NCBI RefSeq assembly: GCF_003265705.1
Contig: NW_020312817.1
Location: forward strand, 49,109,172-49,173,171
Length of the DNA stretch: 64,000 nt
DNA from: Callorhinus ursinus
Taxonomy: Eukaryota > Chordata > Mammalia > Carnivora > Otariidae
Reading direction: 5' to 3'
The position numbers were made by a program, and so were the translations under genes. The notes beneath the pieces are model-generated. The model was not told where the DNA came from and made no database searches. It saw only the letters and a program-made list of their open reading frames with translations. Of this stretch, positions 1 to 10,965 are shown one piece after another. Positions within the stretch are counted from its first letter, which is position 1, and every line of letters starts with the position of its first letter.

Positions 1-318
1 ATTTTCTCCCAGATCTGGAGGCCAGAAGTCTATGATCAAGGTGCCAGCAAATTCAGTTTCTAGTGAGAGCTCCATTCCTGGACAGTCACCTTCTCGCTGT
101 GTCCTCACGTGGCTTTTCTTCTGTGTGCCCGTGGAGGGAGAGAGAGCTCTTGCGCGTCTCTTCCTCTTCTTATAAGGATTCGAATCCTATTAGATTAGGG
201 CCCCACCCTTATGACCTCATTTAAACTTAATTACTTCTCTGAAGTCCCTATTTCCAAATAGGGGTCTACAGCTCGAATATATGAATTTGGGGGAACACAA
301 TTCAGTCCCTAACATGCA
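1..318 (-). mobile_element. MLT1-type LTR fragment (ERVL-MaLR), cut by window edge
   Basis: Read on the minus strand, this has the order typical of MLT1 solitary LTRs: a GACCTCAT/GGGCCCCACC block, the TTATAAG...AGAGCTC segment, the 'GAGGACACAGCGAGAAGG' block and then the 'CTGGAGG' block near the LTR 3' end. The last part runs off the left edge of the window. MLT1 elements are old, non-coding relics of mammalian endogenous retroviruses. Subfamily not determined. Confidence 0.7.
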
Positions 319-950
319 CACATTTCCAGTGTCACAACCTGAAAATGTCATCATCTAGAAACGTTAATACCAGCCATAATTTCCTGTCCTGCAAGCTCAT
401 CGATGTCCTCACTCTTACCACATCCGCTCTCTGACTTCCCCCAGAGTCCTCCATTCCTATCATTACCTTCTCAGCTCCCTACCCGTGTGCTTCTTTTTCC
501 CTCTTCTCTTGGACCCCATAACTGATGCCCTATAAGTCTCTGGCCCAGGCATTTCAAGATATTTATTGCATCACCATTTCTAAGCCCTCTCCAAGAAATG
601 TGTGTTTGAGAATTCACAGGTGTATGTCAGAGCCACACCCTATCTCTCCAAGTGTTGAAGTAATGCCCAACGAGATGTCACCCATTCTGGAAGGAGGTCC
701 TCTAGGGCACTCAGAGAGGTGCAGCAATCCAGGAGTCCATTTGGGTACGGCCAACAGTTCATCCTTCAGTTGTCTACCAGGACAGCAGCACAAGCAAATA
801 AGCCAAGGAGAGAATTAGCCCTCATCATCCCACGTAGCCAGTGAATAGAATGGACTGATTCCTGATGCTCCTTAATTGTCCTGCTGCTGGGAAAATTATG
901 ATCATGCTGACTGTTTATCTGCCCTCCTCCCCACTTCTATTCATCCTCAG
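319..950. other. Intergenic, no gene recognised
   Basis: No splice-bounded open frame, RNA gene or clear repeat was seen. A 97-codon open frame at 525-818 has no recognisable domain and looks like chance. Confidence 0.5.
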
Positions 951-954
951 TCAG

Positions 955-1110
955 CTTCTGTCAGCTTCAGTTTCCTCTTACATAAAAATGTAAGGACAGA
1001 TAACTCTTAGGAGACAAAAGAATAGTATCGGATAATATATGTAAGATATTATTAGCCCAGTAGCTGAAATATGATAGCCCCTCAATGAATGCTAGTTCTT
1101 GCCCCATTTC
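955..1110 (+). mobile_element. MIR SINE fragment (3' half)
   Basis: It contains the degraded MIR landmarks in order: 'CAGTTTCCTCTTACATAAAAATG' like the MIR 'cagtttcctcatctgtaaaatg' block, then a tail resembling 'catagtaagcgctcaataaatg'. MIRs are ancient tRNA-derived SINEs shared by mammals. Confidence 0.5.
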
Positions 1111-2811
1111 TTAACCATTCTTAGAGCATTTGCATTTTATTTATTTATTTTATATTTATAAAACAAAGAGGAACATTACATTGTATAGGAATATAAAAGG
1201 AAAAAAAATCACTAATAATTCCACCACCTTAACACAGCTATGTCCCATTTTATGTCTTCCCTTCCACTCTTTGATTACATGATTGTGTATTTTTAGGGCA
1301 CTGCAATCAAAGTATGCATAAAATTTCACATCGTTATGTTTTTATGTTTATTGTCTCCACAATTAAAATTTTCATGACTGCATAATATTTCATCAGGGGA
1401 ATATAGTATGATTTAATTAACCATCCTCCTATCATTGAAGAGTTAAGTTGGCTCCAGTGTTTCCTTATTATAATAAGGAAGTGCAATAAACCCTTCTGTG
1501 CCTATTAATTCTTTTCCTTATTTGAGATTATTTCCTTCTGACTTATTTCTGGAAGTGGAATTTCTATGTCAAACAACGTAAATATTTTTAGAGCTCCTGC
1601 TGCATTTTGCCGGGCTGCCTCTCAAGGCATTTCTGCAGCCTCCAGGGCCACGAACAGTGCCTAAGTAGGAGTAGAGACACTTCTTACTCTCTGGCTTTAA
1701 GTGCTTAGTTATCTTAAGAATTTAGACCAGGAATGGCCAAATCCCTCAGACTACTTGACCTGAAGGAGAAGCTTCATTATCATTTAGGATTTTCTCTAAA
1801 ATCCCTACTCTCCAGAGATAGCCCATCTCCTTGCCTCTTTCTATTACTAGAGTCCCCTTTCTGCACCAATCCTGAATTCTTATCTCCAGACACGGGCTCT
1901 CTTGTTGATAATGTAAACAGAACAGCTTTGAACATTCAATTTTATGGCTGCTCTGGTTACTCATTAAAAAGGTTCAGTTTTGCTGGGCTAAAGTCCAGAG
2001 GGAGAGAGATATCAGAGTGGGCAAGTGGACAAGGCCTTCCCACCCAATGACAATTTTGTGGGGTCCCCAGAATCCAGAAACAAGTCTTTAACTCTGCAAG
2101 ACTGAAAACTCAATTTTGCCTGATCTCCTGCCTTAGGGGAAAACCAGAAAAAAATGGATTCACTTAAACCAAATCCAACAAGTGGTGACTTTTGTTAATG
2201 ATTAGAGCATGCAAATAGTGTGCAAATTTGAGATGTTGTGCTCCTAAAAGTATCTGAGAAGAGGAAATAACTGGGTCATTCAGTCTGAAGGGATAGAGAA
2301 GAAGTAGGAGTTACCCATTTGGTAACTTGCTAAGATAGAGAAACCAGGGGCTAAAGACTGAGGAGTAGAAATGCGGGATCTTTCCGGAACTAGGTCACAT
2401 GGTCACCCGTAGACTAATCACAGGCAAAGGAGCATAGGATTCCCTCACTGATTTAGACAGTCATTTGCTTCTCAGGGATGTGTACAGTACCCTGAGAATA
2501 AAACTGAAATTCAGTCACTAAGGAAGAAGTAGGGCAGCCAGTGGGGGATTATACACACTGGTGATGAACACAACAGACAAAGTCTCTGCCCCCTTAATGA
2601 TGGCAACAGGCAGGAAACAACCCTTAAATGTATTATCTTATATTGCACTAATTGTTATAAACAGAAAGTTGGGTTTTAGGAGACCAAAAAACCTCATTAA
2701 GATTAGAAGGTAAGGTAACCTACACCATTCATTACTTCCATCTTTCACTTCATGGCGGCATGGTGGTTTCCCAAGCCACCTGTTTCAGACAACGTCCCCT
2801 GGACTGAGTCC
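1111..2811. other. Intergenic, AT-rich, no gene recognised
   Basis: About 1,130-1,600 reads like old LINE-type 3' sequence (AT-rich, with a block on cataatatttcatc), but I cannot name the family. Overlapping 105- and 72-codon frames on opposite strands near 1,733-2,050 have no domain and are probably chance. Confidence 0.4.
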
Positions 2812-3258
2812 AATGTGGTAGGCAGAATAACACCCCACAAGAATCCCTAGAACCTGTGAAATGCTATCTTACTTTACAAAAAGGACTTTGCAGATGTGAT
2901 GAGGTTATAGAGATCTTGGAATGGAAAGATTACCCTGGATTACCCACACAGGCCCAAGGTAATTACAAAAGTTCTTATAAGAGGAAAGCAGAGAAAGAGT
3001 GCTTCTGATGACAGAAGCAGAGTGATGTGGCTCCAAACCAAGGAATGTGGGCGACCTCTAGAAGCTGGAAAGGGCCAGGAGCAGATTCTCCCCGAGTGCC
3101 TCCAGGAAGAATGCAGTTCTGCTGACACCTTGATTTAACCCCATAAGACCCCATTTCAGACTTCTGACCTCCAGAACTGTAAGAGAATAAGCAGTGTTGC
3201 TTTAAGCCACTAACTCTGTGGTTACTGTTACAGCAGCAGTGGGAAACTAACACATCTA
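2812..3258 (+). mobile_element. MLT1-type solitary LTR
   Basis: The MLT1 landmarks occur in order on the plus strand: 'GGTAGGCAGAATAA' near the start, 'GGACTTTGCAGATGTGATGA', 'ATTACCCTGGATTA', 'TTCTTATAAGAGG', 'CTTCTGACCTCCAGAACTGT' and 'AGAGAATAA', ending in a 'GTTACAGCAGCAG...ACTAACAC' terminus. It appears near full length with no internal retroviral sequence. Confidence 0.75.
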
Positions 3259-3855
3259 ATCAGTCCCAGTTCAAACTCTTCACATATGTGTCCACCTCTA
3301 ATTAGCTGCAGACGAAAGCCAGAGAAAGCATATCCCCCAGGAACTTGGAGGCAAGGGTTCGTGTCAATCATTTTGAACAGCTTTAATCTAAGGGTAGGTG
3401 ACGTAAAAAGAAATAAATATTTGCATGAATCCTTCCTCTTCCTCTGTCTAAAGAGATGTAAAGAGAAGCTTGGTACTTTACAAGTGTTCTCTGAAATACA
3501 ATCTGAAGAGACGGTTTTATTTTTCCATCTGAGCTGAACTTCCCAAGTGCTCATCCTCCAGTATACATAATAGAGAACTTGAGTTAAGGTCATAATTTTC
3601 CTCTCAGAGAAACATAACAACAGCTAGCAGTGTTTTTCTAGCAATTTTCCAGAATGGATGCCTGTGCTGGACATAATCCACCTCCAGAGAAAGACTCTGA
3701 CCTAAGGCTCTTCTGTGAGTTAATCTTGAGCTTTCCCTTGTGAACTGAATGAAGATCAAGAGGTGGAGGTTCAGAAGGTCCTTGTAGAACTCAGGGAAAA
3801 AATCCAGTGAAAAAAAGGCAACCAACCATCACTTGGGGACAGAAACTATTACTAG
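3259..3855. other. Intergenic, no gene recognised
   Basis: Open frames on both strands here (up to 130 codons on the minus strand, 3,228-3,620) show no domain, no plausible splice structure and no homology I recognise. Confidence 0.45.
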
Positions 3856-3867
3856 AACACAAGTCTA

Positions 3868-4072
3868 GGGGCACCTGGGTGGCTCAGACGTTAAGCATCT
3901 GCCTTCGGCTCAGGTCATGATCCCAGGGTCCCAGGATTGAGCCCTGCATTGGGCTCCCTGCTTGGTGGGAAGTCTGCTTCTCCCTCTCCTTCTGACCCTC
4001 CCCACTGGTCATGCTCTCCCACTCTCTCGCTCTCTCTCTAATGAATAAATTTTAAAAATGTATTTAAAAAAC
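3868..4072 (+). mobile_element. Can-SINE (SINEC), full length
   Basis: It starts with the SINEC head GGGGCACCTGGGTGGCTCAG (tRNA-Lys-derived, with pol III A and B box relics), continues through the CT-rich stretch and ends in a short A-rich tail. It is flanked by an imperfect target-site duplication, AACACAAGTCTA at 3,856-3,867 and AACACGAGTCTA at 4,073-4,084. Mobilised by L1 machinery. Confidence 0.93.
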
Positions 4073-4234
4073 AACACGAGTCTAAAAGGCAATAAAATAA
4101 GTGGAAATTGAACATTTAAATAAAAATTTAAAAACTGCTAATAAGAAGAAGTACAAAGTCCCAATGAGCAAACTCTCCTATTGAGGGCCCAAAATGTCAT
4201 TTTATGGAATTTAAATAGAAAGCAGAAACCTTAT

Positions 4235-4910
4235 CTCCTCTCCATCCCTTCCTGCCCAGCCCTGTTGCCACTGCCTTGGCATGGGCTCTTGACATCTCTT
4301 GTCTTAACAATGAAATAGCTTTATAACTCATCTTTCTGTCTTACTACTTTCCAATCCACTTCCCACACGGCTGCCAGTGTGGATTTTAAGACATAGATCT
4401 TATCAAATCACTTCCCTAGATCACTAAAAACAATTTGCTGACTCCCAACACCAATCACACCCAGTAGGAAATGGCACATACCTCCCTGTCTGAGCTGGCC
4501 CAGCTCTCATTCACACTGTTCATTACCTTCAGCCCACAGGCTAACCATATTGAGCTGTCTGAGCATGCTGTATTGTTCTAAAACTTCATACATTCACACA
4601 TGCTCTCCCACCTATCTGGAATGCCCTTTCTCCCACCCCACCCTAAATCCACCTAGCAAATTCCAGTTCACGCTTTCAGAACAAACACAAACATCTCTCA
4701 GTGGCCTTCTTGGCTCATTCAGACTTGATTATCCTGACCGCTGATGCTTACCTCTATGGTAGCTATTATCAGGGTGTACTATTGTTGTTTTTCATATATC
4801 TTTCTTCTGAACCTGATCATGAGCTTCCTGAAGAAAAGACTCTAGCTTATTCATTGTTTTGTCAATGACAGCCAACACAGAGTCAGGTACTCAGTAAATG
4901 TTTACTGAAA
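4235..4910 (+). mobile_element. L2 LINE, 3' portion
   Basis: L2 3'-end landmarks appear in order: 'CTATCTGGAATGCCCTTTCTCCCACC', the 'TGAGCTTCCTGAAG' block (L2 'aagctccatgagggcag'), and the terminal 'AGTCAGGTACTCAGTAAATGTTTACTGAA' equivalent of the L2 end. The ORF2 reading frame is destroyed. Confidence 0.7.
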
Positions 4911-5354
4911 GGAAATCAGTGAAAAGTGGTTTGGCCGCACGTAACAGAGACATACACAAGTATTTGTGGGAATTATTTTTTTCTCACATACTTCAGAAGT
5001 CTGGAGGTTGGAGCATCAGCCATGAGAGCAAAACTTCCCAAATAAATCCCCAGCAGACTTATATCTCATTGACCAGAACCATGTCATGTGGCCATTAGCT
5101 GCAAGGACAACTGGGAAATGTTTGTTCACTAGGCACATTGCCACTTCCAACAAAATCTGTCTTTTCTTTCAAAGAAATAGTGAATGACTATTGGGTACAC
5201 AGTAAGCACAGAAAGCATGCATGAGAGCATGCATGAGAAATTGTATCTTAACAAGGCACTTGAGAAAGTAATTCCTTTGCAAAGGGTACACTCAAAGATT
5301 CTAAAGATCATGGTGCCCAATCCAGGAATCCAGCACAGAAAACACTTCCTCCAA
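4911..5354. other. Intergenic, possible LTR relic
   Basis: 4,911-5,175 resembles reversed MaLR/ERVL LTR text ('CATGTCATGTGGCC...AGCTGCAAGG...CTGGGAAATG'), but the match is too weak to name. A short direct repeat of AGCATGCATGAG lies at about 5,214-5,237. No gene seen. Confidence 0.3.
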
Positions 5355-5475
5355 TTGATCCCCCCAGTTGCAGAACTTTTTAAAATGCAGATGCCCATGC
5401 TGAATTCGTGCCACAGAATCAGAATCTCAGAGACTGGGAATCTAAAATGTCCGTCCAACACGTACAGCTGATGCA
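5355..5475 (+). mobile_element. MER5-like hAT DNA transposon fragment
   Basis: It contains a TTTTAAAATGCAGAT...ACAGAATCAGAATCTC block matching the MER5 core ('gttaaaatgcagattc...agattctgattcagtag' arrangement). No terminal inverted repeats are retained, so the call is tentative. Confidence 0.4.
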
Positions 5476-5621
5476 ACCATATGGCATGGCCCTGAAGACA
5501 CGTGTGGCTTTTGAAAACTCTACAAGCATTTCTACTACATGGCCAGCGTTCAGCCTCTGCCTTACACTCTTGCCCTTTGGTTTATGCCACAAAGTCAAAC
5601 CTCAGATGAGAAGATGAGAGT

Positions 5622-5865
5622 ACAAGGCAATGGTTAAGTGCATGGGCTCTGAAGCCAGTCTGTCCTAGCTCCTCCCCGTACTAGCTGAGCAATCTTAAGT
5701 AGTTAATGCCTCTGTGAGTTTTCTCATCCTCAAAATGGGATAATGGTAGTACAACCAACATAGGGATATTCAGAGGATCAAATAAGATGACATCTAAATA
5801 GAACTTGGATCGAGGGCTGACACATAGTAAGTATTCAATAGATGTTAGATACTGATATTATCACC
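5622..5865 (+). mobile_element. MIR SINE, nearly complete
   Basis: It shows 'GGTTAAGTGCATGGGCTCTG', the tRNA-like 'GAAGCCAGTCTG', the CORE-type 'CTCAAAATGGGATAATGG', and the 3' LINE-like 'ACACATAGTAAGTATTCAATAGATG'. This is the MIR order from head to tail. Confidence 0.75.
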
Positions 5866-5904
5866 CTAGATTTGTGAGCAAAGAGTGAAGAACTTTCATT
5901 CAAT

Positions 5905-6460
5905 TGTTTTTTCTTAAGATAGCTTTTATCAGGTTAAAGAAGTTCCCTTGTATTTCCCTTGTATTGAAAACTGAGAGTTTTTAATCACGAATGAGTGTCG
6001 AATTTTGTCGAATGCTTTTCTTCATCTACTGAAATGGTCATTTGATGTTTCTCTTTTATTCTGTTAACATGATTATTGCATTGACTTTTTTGAACCTTAA
6101 ATCAAGCTTGCATTCTCAGAATTAAACCCTATTTGGTCATGATATTTTATCCTTTTTTATGTTGTTGGATTTGATTTGCTAATTGTCAAGAATTTTTGTG
6201 GCCATATTCAGAGGCTTATTGACTGCAGTTTTTTTTCTTATAATGTCTGTCTGTCTGGTTTGGGTATCAGAGTAATGCTGGCCTCATAAAATGGGTTGGA
6301 AAATATTCTCTCCTAAATTCTGAGAGAGATACACAATTGATATTATTTCTTCCTTAAATATTTGCTAAAAATCACCATTTGGGCATGGAGTTTTCTTTGT
6401 AGAAATATTTGTAATTATATATTCAATTACTTAAGACATACAAGACTAGTGATTTTCTTC
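5905..6460 (-). mobile_element. Old L1 ORF2 fragment
   Basis: The plus strand carries the familiar reverse complement of L1 ORF2 (for example GGTATCAGAGTAATGCTGGC followed by CTCATAAAATG). On the minus strand this is the reverse transcriptase region, with many stops and indels. A decayed mammalian L1M-type piece. Confidence 0.65.
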
Positions 6461-6480
6461 CATTAGAAATAAAAGTCTTT

Positions 6481-6673
6481 GGGGCACCTGGGTGGCTCGG
6501 CCAGTTAGGCATCGGACTCTTGATTTCAGGGCATGATCTTGGGGTCATGAGATGGATGGAGCCCCACATCAGGCTCCACAATCAGCAGGGAGTCTGCTTG
6601 TCCCTCTTCTCTGTTCCTCCCCCCGTTCATACTCTTTCTCTCTCTCAAGTAAATAAATAAAAACCTTAAAAAT
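6481..6673 (+). mobile_element. Can-SINE (SINEC), older variant
   Basis: The head GGGGCACCTGGGTGGCTCGG is followed by a diverged body (GACTCTTGATTTCAGGGCATG), a CT-rich middle and an AAGTAAATAAATAAAAACC tail. The extra divergence and lack of an obvious target duplication suggest an older subfamily. Confidence 0.88.
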
Positions 6674-7490
6674 AAGAGAAATGAAAATCTCAGCATCTGT
6701 GAAGATACACCACAGTCCTACCTTGACTCTCCTTGTCGGGGACACTCACAGTTACCGGAACCACTTGGCTAAGGCTTGCTCCATGGAAACACACTGCCTG
6801 CTGCCACCACCGCTCACTGGAATCCAGGTCCTCTGCTTAGAGTCCAGATAAGGAGAAACCCCAGTCAGGTATGGGCTTGAATGTAGCTTTCCTACCCGTG
6901 TGGCTCATATGGGGAAAAGATGAACCGGAAGCTGAAAGTAGGTCCACCTGGGCCCCAGCTAAAGCCACAGGTGCTGCTGAGCACACTGGATATTGCACAA
7001 CTCTAGGGGGCCCCACTTGCCTTAGAGATATTATAATTTGCATCTTCTCTACAAAGGTTTCCCAGCAGATGGCAGGGAAGGATCTCATCTGACCAGTGAG
7101 GCCTATGGCAGCCTTAAAGAGGCTTCTGTGGCTGAGACCGCAGACAGGGTCAACCAACCTTCCATCAGTCATTCAACAAACACCTATTGTGGGCCTCCTA
7201 TGTGTCAGATACTGTTGGAGGAGGTGGTGTTTTTCTGACGCATGTGTTAGAAAAATAATTCCATTTCAAAATAAGCACAGATAAACACAAATATTACTGA
7301 ATCAATAGCACAGGTCAAAAAACTTTTAAGATAAAACAGAAGCCTTCAAAAATGGTTATATTCCCCCTCCCCAACCTTGGGCCTCCAGACCCTTGTGAGG
7401 CAACATAATCCTTCTTTGTTTGAAGGGGTCTATAAAGGAAAATTTCCTTAAGGGAATAATTATCTACAACAACATCAAAAGTTTATGGAA
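6674..7490. other. Intergenic, no gene recognised
   Basis: Several overlapping 60-111-codon frames on both strands (6,837-7,284) lack domains and overlap one another. A short phrase near 7,165-7,215 (ATTCAACAAACACCTATTG...TATGTGTCAGATACTG) is the common old-repeat 'ttcaacaaatatttattgagcacctac' motif. Nothing further is supported. Confidence 0.4.
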
Positions 7491-7494
7491 GTCA

Positions 7495-7930
7495 GCCACC
7501 AACTGTAGCATGAACATTTTTATTCAGTACACATAGAACATTTGCCAAAATTGAAAATATACTAGGCCATAAAATAAGTCCCAATCAATTTCAAATGTTT
7601 GAAATCATACAGAATATATCCTCTAGCCACAGGAAGATAAAATAAAAATAAAAGAATTAACAAAAAGGTAATGAGAAAAAAACACAAATTAAGCAATGTA
7701 TTTCTAAAAAGACAAAAACACTAGGTCAAAAAAGAAATCACAGTGGAAATTAGAAATTATTCTGAATGAAATGATAATTACAATATAACATATCAAAATT
7801 TTTAGGATGTATCTAAAATAGTACTTAAAAGAAAATAGCTTTAAATACTTGCATTTTTAAAAGGCTGAAAACCAATTAACTAAGTACATAGTTCAAAAGT
7901 TAAAAAAAATAGCAAATTAAAACATATTCA
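7495..7930 (+). mobile_element. Old L1/HAL1-type fragment
   Basis: Read forward it resembles an L1 ORF2 stretch ('TTCAGTACACATAGAACATTTGCCAAAATTG...ACTAGGCCATAAAATAAGTC'), followed by A-rich coding-like text. It is decayed by stops. Subfamily not determined. Confidence 0.55.
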
Positions 7931-8114
7931 AAGCAGGATTTGCCTGGTACATAGCAAGTACTATACATGTGCTAGCTGTTATTATTATCTAGCTTAGGAG
8001 GAAAAAACGGGTGCAACACATGCTACATGGTTTACCAAAACTTACCAGATTCTCTGCCTTGGAATTTGGGTTGAAAGCCCTATATAGCAGCAAAATAGCA
8101 AGTGTTTTCTTTTT

Positions 8115-8133
8115 TGTTGTTGTTGTTGTTGTT
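8115..8133. repeat. (TTG)n microsatellite
   Basis: A short run of about six TTG/GTT units inside a T-rich stretch. Confidence 0.85.
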
Positions 8134-8233
8134 TTAATTCAGTGAAGCAAGGAGCAAAGGTTAAGATGTACAACAAAGCTAAACTGCCTGGGTTGGACTC
8201 CAGGATCTATGGTTGACAAATTACATGACCATT

Positions 8234-8750
8234 CCAATTATCTATCACTGCATAACCAACCATCCCAACACTCAGCAGCTTAAAACAACACCATTTTATT
8301 TGCTCGCATTTTGCAGGCTGGCCATTCAGGCAGCAGTCCACAAGCAAGGCTCTGCTCCATGTGGTGTTACCATGGCTCCCACAAGATGGCCTTCCCCACA
8401 GGACCTGGCTTAGGTAGGGCTGTTGGCTGACACACTGTGGTTCTCCTCCCCATGGCCTCTCTCCACATGGTCCCTGTTCCTGTATGGCCTCTCTCTCCAG
8501 CAGGAGAGCCTGGACTTCTTGACATGGGAGTCAGGGTACTAGGAGAATGAAAACGGACACTGCAAGGCATCCTAAGGCCTCCATCAGAAGGTGCGTCATA
8601 TGCTTTCATTGCATTCTATTGGTCAAGGCAAGTCACGGACCAGTTCAATTCAAGAAGGGAAATAGACTCCACTTCTTGCTAGAAGTGACAAAGTCCTATC
8701 CGAAAAGTAGGAGGGATTGTGGTCAACATCTTTGAAAATAATACACCCCG
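8234..8750 (-). mobile_element. Ancient LTR (ERVL/MaLR-like), inserted in a MIR
   Basis: The minus strand carries an MLT-like 3' landmark (TGTTGTTTTAAGC). The plus strand shows 'GCATTCTATTGGTCAAGGCAAGTCAC' and 'CTCCAGCAGGAGAGCCTGG', both frequent in old mammalian LTRs. The exact family is uncertain. It lies between two halves of a MIR, so it inserted after the MIR. Confidence 0.5.
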
Positions 8751-8889
8751 GGGACCTTGAGTAATTTACTCATACTTTCTGTGCCTCCATTCTCCATCTG
8801 TGTGAGGAGATAACACTAGTTGCTAGTTTAAGGATTGTTACAAAAATTAAGTGAGAAAAAATACAAAGCACTTAGAAGTGTCTAGTATA

Positions 8890-9085
8890 GTGACTCTTAA
8901 AACTTGGTGCGTAAAAGAATCACTGAGGTGGGGAGGGGGTGCTTATTAAAAAGAGATTCCTGGGCCCCATGTTCTAGAATTTCTGATTGAGCAGGTTTGG
9001 GGTAGGGCCCTCGAATTTGCATTTTTACCAAATTTTCAGGTGATGCTGATGCTGCTGGTGGTCAACCACACATTAAATAGCACCG
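8890..9085 (+). mobile_element. MER5A-type hAT-Charlie element
   Basis: Landmarks: 'GACTCTTAAAACTTGG' at the start, 'AGAATCACTGAGG', 'GAGATTCCTGGGCCCCATG', 'TTTTCAGGTGATGCTGATGC' and a terminal 'GGTCAACCACACATTAAATAGCACC'. The length fits a MER5A non-autonomous DNA transposon. It sits inside a MIR. Confidence 0.65.
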
Positions 9086-9125
9086 GGGTATATACAATAA
9101 GCACTCAGTAACTGTTAGGTATTTT

Positions 9126-10125
9126 TATTTTAAAAGAAAGAGGGGGGGCGGAATTAGAGACAGCTTTGCTATTTAGACCCTGAAGGCACTTTCTCCCCGC
9201 TGAAGGGGATAGTTTCTGTTATAAACAAACACTGGGAAGCAAAAGGCGTGGGGGCACGCCTTGCAGAGCCGGGTTTAGGGGCCAGTCCATGAGGAAGGCT
9301 GCCCTCAGAAAGCAGGCTAGGAGCTCTGCAGTGAAGGCAGGTAGAAACCAAATAAAGTGGAGGGCCTTCTAAGTAAAGGGAACACACGATTAGTTGTTCA
9401 TCAATCACAGTGAGTGTGCAAGTTGTTTAATTTAACGGAATATTTTTTTAAATCAGGCAGTGTGGCAGAACTATGCAGGAATAAAAGAATATTCATTCTG
9501 ACCCAATCTCCAGGCCTCCACAGCCCCATTTTTCTCATCTAGAATCAGGATGCCAAGCTTTGTCAGCTCCTCGGTATCATCCGCCAGCCTGGGCCTTTCC
9601 AGGTTGCCATGGTAACAGAATACCCTCATCCCTCTTTTTTTTTCTCACAGAGTATTCAAAAGAATGAAATGCCATGACACCAGGATTTCTCCCATTTCTC
9701 AGCTGATTTTCTTTAGAGCCTGCATGTTCTCAAGAGCAGATTCACGAGTTATGGGGGGTTGGGCCCCCTTTTGCGGGTAACTCTTATCAGAAACCCATCC
9801 CATTGTGTTCCAAAGTAATGTATGACCTTGTATTTCAGCTCTGGGAGGCCCTGATTTTGCGGACTGAGTCCCACGTTCCCTGTGGCTTTGAATGTATCTC
9901 AGTTTTCTCAAGGAGAAAGAAGGGCATGCAGTTTTACTACCAAATTTATTCCAGCCCTATGCCAAATCACCCTGCTCAATAAAAATCCCCAAACAACAAA
10001 AAGAAAAACACAATTTGTCTTAATTTCTGACACTGTAAGGATTAAGTGGGTTTTTTTTAAAGAAGCAGTCTCATCTTTCATTCTATTTTAAGAGAATCCT
10101 CAAAAGTTGTGTTATTTAGATTCCC
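9126..10125. other. Intergenic, no gene recognised; holds an X-box palindrome
   Basis: No repeat family or gene structure could be supported. The stretch around 9,530-9,660 contains a perfect RFX-type palindrome (listed separately), which makes it a candidate regulatory element. Confidence 0.4.
9603..9616. promoter_or_regulatory. Perfect palindromic X-box (RFX-type) motif
   Basis: GTTGCCATGGTAAC is a perfect 14-bp palindrome and matches the RFX consensus of two GTTGCC half-sites with a 2-bp-type spacing. RFX proteins bind such sites in promoters and enhancers, often of ciliary genes. Occupancy and target cannot be judged from sequence. It lies about 17 kb beyond the POLE4 3' end. Confidence 0.45.
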
Positions 10126-10129
10126 TCTG

Positions 10130-10285
10130 CCGGCGGCTCTCATGTTAGAACCTGCAGCAGAATCACCTGGAAAGCTGGTTAAACCACCAACTGCTGGGAT
10201 TGCTAAGGAGAATTTAGATTTCTAACAGGTTTCTAGGTGACGTGGATGCTGCTGGGGTGGGGACCACAGTTTGAGAACCATCGAT
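10130..10285 (+). mobile_element. MER5A-type hAT-Charlie element
   Basis: It begins 'GGCTCTCATGTTAGAACCTG', continues 'CAGAATCACCTGGAAAGC' and 'TTTCTAGGTGACGTGGATGC', and ends 'GGACCACAGTTTGAGAACCATCG'. This is the MER5A order with both ends nearly retained. Confidence 0.68.
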
Positions 10286-10435
10286 GGTCGCTGAGGCTGG
10301 TTAGGAAGGCTGTGAGCGACCAACGATGGGCAAATTTCTGGAACGCGCCTCTGGAAAAGCACGGACAGGCAGGGAAAAGGCTCTCAGGAGACACTTGCTG
10401 CACAGCCACACTTCCTCCTCCCTGGACTAAATAAT

Positions 10436-10600
10436 AGGTCACCTGAGGCAAGTCATAAAAGTTCTCTAAGCCTCAATTTGACCTTAAAAAAATACTAGTA
10501 ATATCCCCTTACTTAACCTTGGCAAAGTTATTGTTCCAATTAAGTAAGATAAAGTGCGTGAGGCTGCTCAGTCAGTGGGAACTGTCACACAAATACAAAT
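10436..10600 (+). mobile_element. Probable MIR fragment
   Basis: The 'GGCAAGTCATAAAAGTTCTCTAAGCCTCAATTTGACC' block resembles the MIR 'gggcaagttacttaacctctctgagcctcagttt' region, followed by a degraded 3' part. Divergence makes the end uncertain. Confidence 0.42.
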
Positions 10601-10644
10601 CGTTAAGAGCTTTGCTGCCGAGACTAATAATTTTTATAACTGTT

Positions 10645-10965
10645 AAAGTGAAATTCTGTTCACCCTTCAAGGCTACCTCAAAGGTTATCTCCTCAGGGGC
10701 ATGGTCCCTAATCCCCACAGGGAGAACGGATCCTTTCCTCACCAAAATGCTCATGTTACATGATTTATACCTCTCTTTCAACGATGTTTGCCAGGTGTAA
10801 AATATGATGTTACATACCTGTCTCTCCCATAAATTCCGAGCTCCCTGAAGAGAGGGCACTTGGTCTTTTTCACCTTTCTGTGCCCCGCACCCCAACTTCC
10901 TTCTTAGTACAGTGTTGTGCACTTTTAAGCATTTAATAAATACTTGTTTGAACTAATAAATGAAT
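10645..10965 (+). mobile_element. L2 LINE 3' end
   Basis: L2 landmarks in order: 'CACCCTTCAAGGCTACCTC', 'CCATAAATTCCGAGCTCCCTG...GAGGGCACTTGG', 'CCCCGCACCCC', and the terminal 'TAAGCATTTAATAAATACTTGTTTGAACTAATAAATGAATGAA'-like end. Confidence 0.7.

Larger units (their letters stand above)
8150..9125 (+). mobile_element. MIR SINE split by two later insertions
   Basis: Three separated blocks join to give one MIR: a head (8,150-8,232, 'TGCCTGGGTTGGACTCCAGG...TTACATGACC'), a middle (about 8,752-8,889, 'ACCTTGAGTAATTTACTCA...CTCCATCTGTGTGAGGAG...AGCACTTAGAAGTG') and a tail (about 9,090-9,125, 'AATAAGCACTCAGTAACTGTTAG'). The breaks are filled by an LTR (8,234-8,750) and a MER5A (8,890-9,085). The order and orientation are consistent with one element. 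Confidence 0.5.

Noticed and set aside
3868..4072. tRNA-like sequences at the heads of the Can-SINEs
   Set aside because: Can-SINE heads derive from tRNA-Lys and keep A/B box relics, but they do not fold as complete functional tRNAs and are dispersed repeats.
5214..5237. AGCATGCATGAG direct repeat
   Set aside because: Only two 12-bp copies, low complexity, most likely simple slippage.
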